This document shows positions 1 through 6,750 of a stretch of DNA of 13,346 nucleotides, piece after piece (positions within the stretch are counted from its first letter, which is position 1; every line of letters begins with the position of its first letter). This DNA comes from Halorhodospira sp. (GTDB lineage Bacteria > Pseudomonadota > Gammaproteobacteria > Nitrococcales > Halorhodospiraceae). Made by a program: the position numbers and the translations under genes. The notes under the pieces are model-generated. The model did not search any database and was not told the origin of the DNA. It saw only the letters and a list, made by a program, of their open reading frames with translations. Location of the stretch: the NCBI GenBank assembly GCA_007127935.1, contig SKYL01000098.1:1-13346 (forward strand). The letters are read 5' to 3'.

Positions 1-1680
1 ATTGAAGTCGGCCCGCCCCTTCTTGAAGACCAAAAAGTGGGAGCACTCACCAAAAAACTCCAGGATCTCCCCGTCGGCGGTGATCAGCAGGCTGGCCGGT
101 GCGTAGAGCTCGAAGAGCCGCTCGTGGCCGAGGCTGGCCGGGGGTGTGGGCGGTGTATCGTCCGCCGCGGGGGCGGAGGGGGACGCCTTGTTCCGGTTGA
201 AGCCGACGATCACCGGGGTCGTCACGTCCCGCTTGACGTAGAGCTTGTGGCTCCGGTCCCGCTCGGCGAAGAGGGGGGTCTGCTTGCCGACGGTCTCCGA
301 CTTGCCGAGGAAGAGAACGCCGCCGGGCCGCAGGGCGTAGTGAAAGACGCGGAAGACGCGGTCCTGCAATTCCGGCTTGAAATAGATCAGCAGGTTACGG
401 CAACTGATCAGGTCGAGGCGAACGAACGGCGGATCCTGTGCCAGGTCCTGGCGGGCGAAGAGCACCATCTCCTTCAGCGATGGGGCGATATGGAACACCC
501 CGTCGCGGGGGGTGAAGTACTTCTTGATGATGCCGCCGTCCACCCCGGCCAGGGCCGCCTCCGTGTAGATTCCGCCGCGGGCCATCTGGACGGCGTCATT
601 GTTGATGTCGGTGGCGAAGATCTGGATGCGGTACTTGTCCACCTCTCCGCCCATCTCTTCGGCGAGCAGGATGGCGATGGAGTACACCTCCTCGCCGCTG
701 GCGCAGCCCGGCACCCAAACGCGGATCTCGTCGCCGGGCTTCTTATGTAGCAGGATGCCGCGGATCGCCTCGCGTAACGCCTCGAATGCGTCGGGATCAC
801 GGAAGAACGAGGTGACGCAGATCAGGAAGTTTCCGGCCAGTTCATGCAATTCCTCGCGGTGCCGGGAGAGGTGTTCGCCGTAATCCTCAATGCTGCCGAT
901 CTGCATCGCGGTCATCCGTCGCAGAATCTGCCGGGAGATGGTCGACTCCTTGTAGTTGGAGAAGTCCATGCCGGTGTGGGCGGCGATCTGGCGAATGATG
1001 CCGCGCATGGTCGATGGCGGCTCTTTGTCCTCGGTGTCCTCGACGATCGGTGCGCGCGGCTGCTGCACGATGGAGACTAACTGGCTGGCGATCCCCGCCG
1101 GTGTCAGGACCAGGTCCGCCCCGCCGGTGCGGACGGCGGCCTTGGGCATGCTGTCGTATTTTGCCGATTGCGGTTCCTGGGCGATGGTGATGCCGCCGGC
1201 CGCCTTGATCGCCTTGATGCCGTGGGCGCCGTCGGATCCGGTCCCGGAGAGGATGATGCCGATGGTCTTGTCTTCCCGATCGTCGGCGAGGCTCATGAAG
1301 AAGCGATCCACCGACGGTTTCGGACCGATGGCGTTGTGCGGCTTGCTCAGGCGGAGCTTGCCGTTGATGATCGCGATGTCGGAATTGGGCGGGGCGACAT
1401 AGATGGTGTCGGCCCTCGGCAAGGTATTATGGCGGGCCTCTTCCACCTTCAGGTCGGTCTCGCGGATCAGCAGTTCCACCATGAGGCTGCGGTGGTCCGG
1501 CGACATATGCTGCGCCAGGATGAAGGTCATGTTGGAGCCGGAGGGGAGGTTGGCGACAAAGGGACGCAGGGCTTCCAGGCCGCCCGCCGATGCGCCGATG
1601 CCTACGTAGTAGAGGGGGGAGGGGTTGGTTTTCTCGGGGTTGCCGCGCTGCGAGTCCTTCTGCCGTGATGGATTGCCCAT
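1..1680 (-). CDS. CheB-CheR-PAS fusion protein (chemotaxis-type methylesterase/methyltransferase), C-terminus outside window
   Basis: A single open frame runs from ATG at 1680 to the window edge (560 codons, no stop). Residues about 22-205 are a CheB methylesterase domain with its Ser-His-Asp triad visible as S31 (GIGASAGG), H58 (AQHMSP) and D150 (SGTGSDGAHG). Residues about 225-480 are a CheR SAM-dependent methyltransferase: CheR N-terminal helices from 225, the SAM-binding motif GCASGEE at 325-331, FATDINND, and LISCRNLLIYF near 422-433. A Pro/Ala/Ser linker follows, then the start of a PAS domain from about 518 (LFELYAPASLLI). In the family these domains deamidate/demethylate and methylate receptor glutamates; larger fusions often continue into more PAS domains or a histidine kinase, which cannot be seen here. 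There is no receiver domain before CheB, unlike stand-alone CheB. No strong Shine-Dalgarno is seen, and the start is chosen because CheB begins about 20 residues later. The gene is divergent from the sugar kinase. Confidence 0.93.
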   Translation of the reverse strand, partial: MGNPSRQKDSQRGNPEKTNPSPLYYVGIGASAGGLEALRPFVANLPSGSNMTFILAQHMSPDHRSLMVELLIRETDLKVEEARHNTLPRADTIYVAPPNSDIAIINGKLRLSKPHNAIGPKPSVDRFFMSLADDREDKTIGIILSGTGSDGAHGIKAIKAAGGITIAQEPQSAKYDSMPKAAVRTGGADLVLTPAGIASQLVSIVQQPRAPIVEDTEDKEPPSTMRGIIRQIAAHTGMDFSNYKESTISRQILRRMTAMQIGSIEDYGEHLSRHREELHELAGNFLICVTSFFRDPDAFEALREAIRGILLHKKPGDEIRVWVPGCASGEEVYSIAILLAEEMGGEVDKYRIQIFATDINNDAVQMARGGIYTEAALAGVDGGIIKKYFTPRDGVFHIAPSLKEMVLFARQDLAQDPPFVRLDLISCRNLLIYFKPELQDRVFRVFHYALRPGGVLFLGKSETVGKQTPLFAERDRSHKLYVKRDVTTPVIVGFNRNKASPSAPAADDTPPTPPASLGHERLFELYAPASLLITADGEILEFFGECSHFLVFKKGRADFN

Positions 1681-1729
1681 GGGATTCCCGCGTTCCGAGC
1701 CCCGATCCTGCCGCCGAGTTTGGGCCCCT

Positions 1730-1758
1730 ACTTTGCGTCCTCACGGGGAGTGTGTCAA
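1730..1758 (-). promoter_or_regulatory. Possible sigma-70 promoter for the CheB-CheR gene
   Basis: On the minus strand a perfect TTGACA -35 box lies at 1758-1753, followed after 17 bp by CAAAGT (1735-1730), which matches only three of six -10 positions. A start near 1722 would leave a leader of about 40 nt before the ATG at 1680. The -35 box overlaps the ATG of the divergent kinase. The weak -10 box makes this tentative. Confidence 0.3.
1745..1750 (+). promoter_or_regulatory. Ribosome binding site of the sugar kinase
   Basis: GGGGAG sits 7 nt before the ATG at 1758. It decides the start in favour of 1758 over the upstream in-frame ATG at 1590. A start at 1590 would overlap the CheB-CheR gene and add 56 residues without FGGY-kinase character. 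Confidence 0.6.
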
Positions 1759-3044
1759 TGAAGAACCGATCTACCGGGGTGGCCCTCGGCGTCGATGTCG
1801 GCACTTCCGGCTGCCGGGTGGTGGCGTTGGACCGGCACGGCGCGGTCGTCGCCGAGGCTCGTGCGTCGTTTCCCGAGCCGGAGGGGGAGGCCGGACGCCG
1901 GGAGCAGAACCCGGAGATCTGGTGGCGGGCGGTGGCGGACAGCCTCGCCCGGGTCGCCGCCGAGTTGGCCGGGACACCGGTGGCGGCGTTGGCGGTGGAC
2001 GGCACTTCCGGCACGCTGCTGTTGGCCGACGAGACGGGACGGCCGTTGACGCCGGGGCTCCTCTATCACGACTGCCGGGCGGTAGCCGAGGCCCGGCGCA
2101 TCGCCGCCGTCGCGCCGCCGGAGAGTGGCGCCCACGGCGCCACGTCCGCGCTGGCAAAGCTGCTGCATCTGTTGCCCGAGGTTCGTGGCCGCGCCCGCCA
2201 CGCCCTCCATCAGGCCGATTGGATCGCCGGTCGGCTCGCCGGCCATTGGGGGGTGAGTGATGAAAACAACGCCCTGAAGCTCGGTTACGATCCGCGGGTC
2301 CGGGCGTGGCAGGAGTGGCTGGAGAAGCTGGGGGTGCCGTTGGAGTGGCTGCCGCGGGTGGTGGCGCCGGGGACGCCGGTGGGCCGGCTCTCGCCGGAGG
2401 CGGTCCGGCGGACCGGGTTGCCGGCGGAGACGGTGGTGGTGGCCGGCACCACCGACAGCGTGGCCGCGGTCCTCGCCACCGGCGTGGAGGCCACCGGCGA
2501 TGCGGTGACCGCCCTCGGTTCGACCCTGGCGTTGAAGGTGTGGGCCGATACGCCGGTCTTCGCGCCCCGATACGGGGTCTACAGTCATCGGTTGGGCGAC
2601 CGCTGGCTGGTGGGGGGCGCCTCCAACAGCGGCGGGGCGGTGCTGCTGCGCCACTTCAGCCGCGAGGCGTTGGCGCGGCTGACGTCGGACCTGTGCCCCG
2701 AGCGGCCCACCGGTCTCGACTACTACCCGCTGGCGGCGCCGGGCGAGCGGTTCCCGGTGGCCGATCCCGCGTGGCCGCCCCGGCTGGAGCCGCATCCCGG
2801 CGACCCGGTGGTCTTTCTCCAGGGGATGCTGGAGGGGATCGCCGCCATCGAGCGGGACGGCTACCGGCGGTTGGCGGAGTTGGGCGCCCCTTACCCGCGC
2901 CGGGTGGTGACCACCGGCGGCGGCGCGGTCAACGAGGCGTGGCGCCGGATTCGGGAGAGGTTGTTGGAGGTGCCGGTGGAGCGGGCCACACACCAGGAGG
3001 CCGCTTACGGCGCGGCGTTGCTTGCCGCCGGTGGCGTGCGGTGA
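1758..3044 (+). CDS. FGGY-family carbohydrate kinase, D-ribulose kinase type
   Basis: This encodes a 428-residue cytoplasmic sugar kinase. The N-terminal ATP-phosphate motif is ALGVDVGTSGCR (D13, T16). VDGTSGTLLL and YHDCRA follow, then ALHQADWIAG and the sugar-side block SDENNALKLGYD. GTTDS carries the likely catalytic base D233. The C-terminal adenine-binding part shows YGVYSHRLGDRWLVGGASN and TTGGGAVNEAW (G387-G389). These blocks and the short length match the cyanobacterial SePSK/plant AtXK-1 group, described as D-ribulose kinases (ATP + D-ribulose to D-ribulose 5-phosphate), better than xylulokinase or glycerol kinase, which are nearer 500 residues. The substrate is inferred from family resemblance. 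No sugar transporter or catabolic partner is adjacent, so a salvage or metabolite-repair role is plausible. Its stop codon lies one base from that of convergent recB. Confidence 0.87.
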   Translation: MKNRSTGVALGVDVGTSGCRVVALDRHGAVVAEARASFPEPEGEAGRREQNPEIWWRAVADSLARVAAELAGTPVAALAVDGTSGTLLLADETGRPLTPGLLYHDCRAVAEARRIAAVAPPESGAHGATSALAKLLHLLPEVRGRARHALHQADWIAGRLAGHWGVSDENNALKLGYDPRVRAWQEWLEKLGVPLEWLPRVVAPGTPVGRLSPEAVRRTGLPAETVVVAGTTDSVAAVLATGVEATGDAVTALGSTLALKVWADTPVFAPRYGVYSHRLGDRWLVGGASNSGGAVLLRHFSREALARLTSDLCPERPTGLDYYPLAAPGERFPVADPAWPPRLEPHPGDPVVFLQGMLEGIAAIERDGYRRLAELGAPYPRRVVTTGGGAVNEAWRRIRERLLEVPVERATHQEAAYGAALLAAGGVR

Positions 3045-3045
3045 A

Positions 3046-6000
3046 CTACCGGTTGCCGGCCGACGCCGCCGAGCGGCCCGCCAGCAGGTCGTCCAGTTCC
3101 AGGACCAGCTCCGGCGGCGGGGTGTCGGTGAAGACGCCGTGGCCGGCGGTGTTGCCGTCCATGCCCCGGGGGAAGAGATAGAGGGCGCCGCCCAGGTGGC
3201 GGTGTGCGGCGTAGTCCGGGAGGAGGTGGCCCAGGTGGCGGTGCAGCGCCACCAGGTAGAGTAGGTACTGGAGGTCGTAGTGGCCGTGGCGGATCGCGGC
3301 GGCCAGCGGCGCCGGGGCGTAGTCGGCCCGGTGCGGCCCCAGGTCGTTGGTCTTGTAGTCGACCACGTAATAGCGTCCCTCATTCTCCACCACCAGGTCG
3401 ATGAAGCCGTGGAGCAGGCCGCGCAGGACTTGGCCGCGCCGTTCGGCGGGAATCGGGGCGGTGTAGCCGGCGGCCTCCAGGCGGTCCATCAGCGCCCCGG
3501 CGTCCGCCGCCCCGGTGGCTTCGGTCGCCTCGGTGACCCCGGTGGCACCGGTCGCCAGGCCGAGGACGAACTCCAGTTCCGCCCGGCGCCGGTGCGCCGG
3601 TACGGCTGACAGCGGCCCGATGCCGGGCAGCGGGGTGTGGAGGCAGCGGGCGATCAACTGGACGACGGCGGCGGCGACCGCCTCGGGCGCGCCCTCGTTG
3701 CCGGGGCGGATGCCGTGGTTACGCAATGCGGTCGCCACATAGGTGCGGAGCCGGGGGTCGGGATCTTCGCCGGGGGCGGGCCAGCGGGCGAAGTCCGCTC
3801 CCTCCAACAGGGCGTGTACGGCGGTGCCGAAGGCGGCGCCCCGCGGCAGCACGGGGATCGCCTCCTCGGCGGCACGGGGCGCGGCGGTTGCCGGGGCAGT
3901 GCGCTCGTCCGGGTCGCGGCTCTCGTCGTCGGCCCCTTGTACGGGCACGGCGTACCCGGCGTGGGCCACCAGACGGGAGTAGCTGAGTACCGACCATGGC
4001 GGCCGGGGCGCGGGCCGGTCGGTGCGGGCGCCGGTCAGCGCCCGTGGCGGTACCGCCTGGTGGCGGTGGCGGCCGGTCAACCGCGGCGGGTCGGTGATCT
4101 CGATGGCGCCGCCGGCCCCGGCGGCCAGCGTGTCGAGGCGGTGGCGAACCGCGGCGGCGGTCAGTGGGGCGTGGCTCGCGTTGCCGGCGTTCCAATCGGC
4201 GGGGTCGATGCCGTCTCCACGGTGCAGCAGGGTCGCCAGGGCTGCGTTGGCGGCGCCGTGAGTCACGCCCCAGGCGAGGAAGCACGCCTGTTCGGCGCGG
4301 GTCAGCGCGACGTAGAGCAGACGCAGCGCCTCGGCGCGGTGTTCGAGGACGGCGCGCCGGGCCGAGGCGTCTTCGTTGCCAGCGAGGTAGTCGATGCGGG
4401 CGCCGCCGTCGCGGTGGAAGACGTAGGGGGGCTGGTGCGGCGTGCCGCCGGTACCGAGCCACGGCGTGAACGGGAGGAAGACCACCGGGTACTGGAGCCC
4501 CTTGGCCTTGTGGATGGTGGCGATGCGCACCAGATCCTCGTCGCTCTCCAGGCGCAATTGCTCGTGTTCGGCGCTGTCGTCCTTGCGGGGGTGGCGGCGG
4601 GCCTCGGCCAACCAGCGGAGCAGGCCGTCGGCGCCGAAGGTCTCGCCGTCCGCCTGTTGCAGCAGTTCGGCCAGTTGGAGGTGATTGGCCACCCGCCGCT
4701 CGCCGTCCTCCAGCGCCAACAGCCGGGGTCCGGCGGCTTGAATGATGGGGCGCAGGGCGGCCAGGATGCCGGCGCTCTGCCATCGCTGGTGGGCCGCCTG
4801 GAAGCGGTCCAGTTCCTGTTGCCAGGCGTCCTCGTCGTTGGCCAGGGCCATCAACGAAGAGAGGCGGAAGCCGAGCAGGGGGGTGGACAGGGCGGCGCGC
4901 ACCGCGTCCTCATCGGCGGGGGCGGCCACGGCGCGCACCACCCGTTCCATCTCTTCGGCCTCCGTGGTCTCGAAGACGCTCTGCTGGTGGAGACAGACCG
5001 CCGGTACGCCCCGCCGCGCCAGGCGCCGCTGCATCTCGGTGGCCTGGGCGTTGCTGTTGACGAGGACGGCGATATCGCCGGGGGCCGCGGGCCGGTGCTC
5101 TCCGTCGGCGGTGACGAAGGCGCTTCCCCGGTCCGGGTCGAGCAGTTCGATGATACGGGCCACGGTGGCGTCGGCCAGGCGGGCCTCCCAATCGGCCTTC
5201 CGCGGGTGTTCTTCGTCGAGGAGGGGCCAAATGGTGAGGGGCGGCACTTCCGCGCCGTCCATCCGTAACCGGCGGTCGCCGGCGGAGCGGCCCGGGGCCA
5301 CCGGTGTGAAGCCGATGCCGTCCACCAGGAACGGGTCGTTGCCGGCGGAGGTGAAGAGCCGTTCCACCGCGGCGAGCAGGCCGGGGGTGGAGCGGTGGTT
5401 GACGCCGAGGGTGTGGCGTTGCCCGGCGTCCCGGGCGGCCCGCAGGTAGGCGAAGACGTCGCCGCCCCGGAAGGCGTAGATGGCCTGCTTGGGGTCGCCC
5501 ACCACGATCAGGGCGCCGTGCTCCCGGTCGCGGTAGATCCGTTGCAGGATCTCGTACTGGGCCGGATCGGTGTCCTGGAACTCATCCACCAGGGCCCACG
5601 GGCGGCGGCGGTGCATCGCTTCGGCCAGCGTGTTCCCCCCGCCGTCGGCGGTGAGCGCGTGGTGGAGGGCGGCGATCATGTCGTCGAAGCTGAACTGCCG
5701 CCGGGTTCGCTTGCGGGCGGCCGCCAAGCGGCGGACCTCGGCCACGGCGCGGCGCAACTCCAGTAGCCGGGGCAGGCCGGAGAGCGCCGGCAAGGCGCCG
5801 ATGAGGCGCGGATCGGGCGGAGCGGCCCGCCACGCCGGGCCGCCCTTCTTGGTCAGTTGCTTCTCCAGCGCATCCGGCGCGAGAAGTGCCACCCATTCGG
5901 GGAGGATGGGCGGATCGGTGAAGAGCGCGGTTTCCAGCGCATCCAGCATCGGGTCGGTTCCGCCCGCCGCCACCACCGCCTTGGCGAGACCGCGGCCACC

Positions 6001-6750
6001 GTGAAAGCCGCCGGCCGCATCCACCGCGGCCAGCGCCTTTCGCAGCCCCGCCGCGTGATCCCGCCACAGGGATCGGGCCGCCTCCAACCGTTGGACGATC
6101 TCGCCGTCGTCCGGGCCGTCGATAGCCGCGCCGGGGCGCTTCAACGCCGTCTCGATCTGGCCGAAGAGGGCGGCCGGGCCGGACCATAGCGCAGTGAAAG
6201 CGGCGGCCTCCCTCGGCGGGGCGCCGATCACCCGCCGCCGCCAGTAGTCCCCTGCCGCCTCCCGGAACGCCTCGGTGTCGTCCACCTGCTCGCCCCGGTC
6301 GAAGGGGAGGGCGCTGTCGAAGGCGTGCTCGGTGGCGGCCTGCTGGGAGAAGCCGTGGATGGTGGTGATGGCGGCCTCGTCGATGAAGCCGGCGGCGAGG
6401 CGCAGGCGGCGGCCCACCGAGTCCCGTGCCTCCCCGGCGGCTACGGTCTGTTCGATGATCGCGGCGATGGTGGTGTCCACCGGATCGTCCGGGTCGGCGC
6501 CGTCCGGATCGGCGGCGATGCGCGCGGCGGTGGCGAGCCAGCGGCGGATGCGTTCGCGCAGCTCCCGGGTGGCGGCGCGGGTGAAGGTCATCACCACGAT
6601 GTCACGGACCGAGGCCCCACGCTCCGCCACCAGGCGCGTGTAGAGGCCGGCGATGCTGAACGTCTTGCCGGTGCCGGCGCTTGCCTCCACCAACTGCACC
6701 CCTTCCAGGGGCAGGCCGGTGATCTCGAACGGCGGATCGGACCGGGTCAC
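3046..6750 (-). CDS. recB: RecBCD subunit RecB (helicase/nuclease)
   Basis: This 1234-residue protein is close to the usual RecB length (about 1180). The superfamily 1 helicase part has Walker A ASAGTGKT (A23-T30), motif Ia VMTFTRAATRELRERI, the Walker B-type motif VDEFQDTDP (D389-E390), motif III VGDPKQAIYAFRGGD, the motif V region TIHKAKGLQYPVVFLPF and motif VI LYVALTRAEQ. The C-terminal nuclease domain keeps H979 (GTAVHALLEG), D1118 (GFIDLVVE) and D1131/K1133 (VVDYKTND). These correspond to E. coli H956, D1067, D1080 and K1082, with the same 13-residue Asp-Asp spacing, so both activities look intact. The product acts with RecC on double-strand DNA ends. The GTG start at 6750 overlaps the recC stop as GTGA, with GGAGG 10 nt upstream, so translation is probably coupled. 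A short Ala/Thr/Glu/Gly repeat precedes the nuclease domain. No recD follows. Confidence 0.97.
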   Translation of the reverse strand: MTRSDPPFEITGLPLEGVQLVEASAGTGKTFSIAGLYTRLVAERGASVRDIVVMTFTRAATRELRERIRRWLATAARIAADPDGADPDDPVDTTIAAIIEQTVAAGEARDSVGRRLRLAAGFIDEAAITTIHGFSQQAATEHAFDSALPFDRGEQVDDTEAFREAAGDYWRRRVIGAPPREAAAFTALWSGPAALFGQIETALKRPGAAIDGPDDGEIVQRLEAARSLWRDHAAGLRKALAAVDAAGGFHGGRGLAKAVVAAGGTDPMLDALETALFTDPPILPEWVALLAPDALEKQLTKKGGPAWRAAPPDPRLIGALPALSGLPRLLELRRAVAEVRRLAAARKRTRRQFSFDDMIAALHHALTADGGGNTLAEAMHRRRPWALVDEFQDTDPAQYEILQRIYRDREHGALIVVGDPKQAIYAFRGGDVFAYLRAARDAGQRHTLGVNHRSTPGLLAAVERLFTSAGNDPFLVDGIGFTPVAPGRSAGDRRLRMDGAEVPPLTIWPLLDEEHPRKADWEARLADATVARIIELLDPDRGSAFVTADGEHRPAAPGDIAVLVNSNAQATEMQRRLARRGVPAVCLHQQSVFETTEAEEMERVVRAVAAPADEDAVRAALSTPLLGFRLSSLMALANDEDAWQQELDRFQAAHQRWQSAGILAALRPIIQAAGPRLLALEDGERRVANHLQLAELLQQADGETFGADGLLRWLAEARRHPRKDDSAEHEQLRLESDEDLVRIATIHKAKGLQYPVVFLPFTPWLGTGGTPHQPPYVFHRDGGARIDYLAGNEDASARRAVLEHRAEALRLLYVALTRAEQACFLAWGVTHGAANAALATLLHRGDGIDPADWNAGNASHAPLTAAAVRHRLDTLAAGAGGAIEITDPPRLTGRHRHQAVPPRALTGARTDRPAPRPPWSVLSYSRLVAHAGYAVPVQGADDESRDPDERTAPATAAPRAAEEAIPVLPRGAAFGTAVHALLEGADFARWPAPGEDPDPRLRTYVATALRNHGIRPGNEGAPEAVAAAVVQLIARCLHTPLPGIGPLSAVPAHRRRAELEFVLGLATGATGVTEATEATGAADAGALMDRLEAAGYTAPIPAERRGQVLRGLLHGFIDLVVENEGRYYVVDYKTNDLGPHRADYAPAPLAAAIRHGHYDLQYLLYLVALHRHLGHLLPDYAAHRHLGGALYLFPRGMDGNTAGHGVFTDTPPPELVLELDDLLAGRSAASAGNR
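3506..3559. repeat. Degenerate 9-bp tandem repeat inside recB
   Basis: Six imperfect 9-bp units lie in phase with the recB codons: GCCGCCCCG, GTGGCTTCG, GTCGCCTCG, GTGACCCCG, GTGGCACCG and GTCGCCAGG. On the coding strand they give a three-residue pattern (ATG/VTE/ATE-like) just before the RecB nuclease motifs. This is probably a slippage-generated flexible insertion. Confidence 0.7.

Noticed and set aside
1681..1689. GGGATTCCC palindrome next to the CheB-CheR start as an operator
   Set aside because: It is a single 9-bp palindrome in GC-rich DNA with no second copy or known regulator match, so chance is sufficient.
1590..1757. Upstream extension of the sugar kinase to an ATG at 1590
   Set aside because: The extra 56 residues overlap the CheB-CheR coding region and do not resemble the kinase family; the ATG at 1758 has a good ribosome binding site and places the phosphate motif at the usual distance from the N-terminus.
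1755..3383. Long minus-strand open frame (542 codons) opposite the kinase
   Set aside because: It is antisense to a well-recognised kinase and the 3' end of recB, its product is Arg/Pro/His-rich with no family features, and such shadows are common in GC-rich coding DNA.
3637..5268. Long plus-strand open frame (543 codons) opposite recB
   Set aside because: It lies wholly inside recB, whose helicase motifs are unmistakable, and the antisense product is low-complexity Gly/Arg/Val without domain character.
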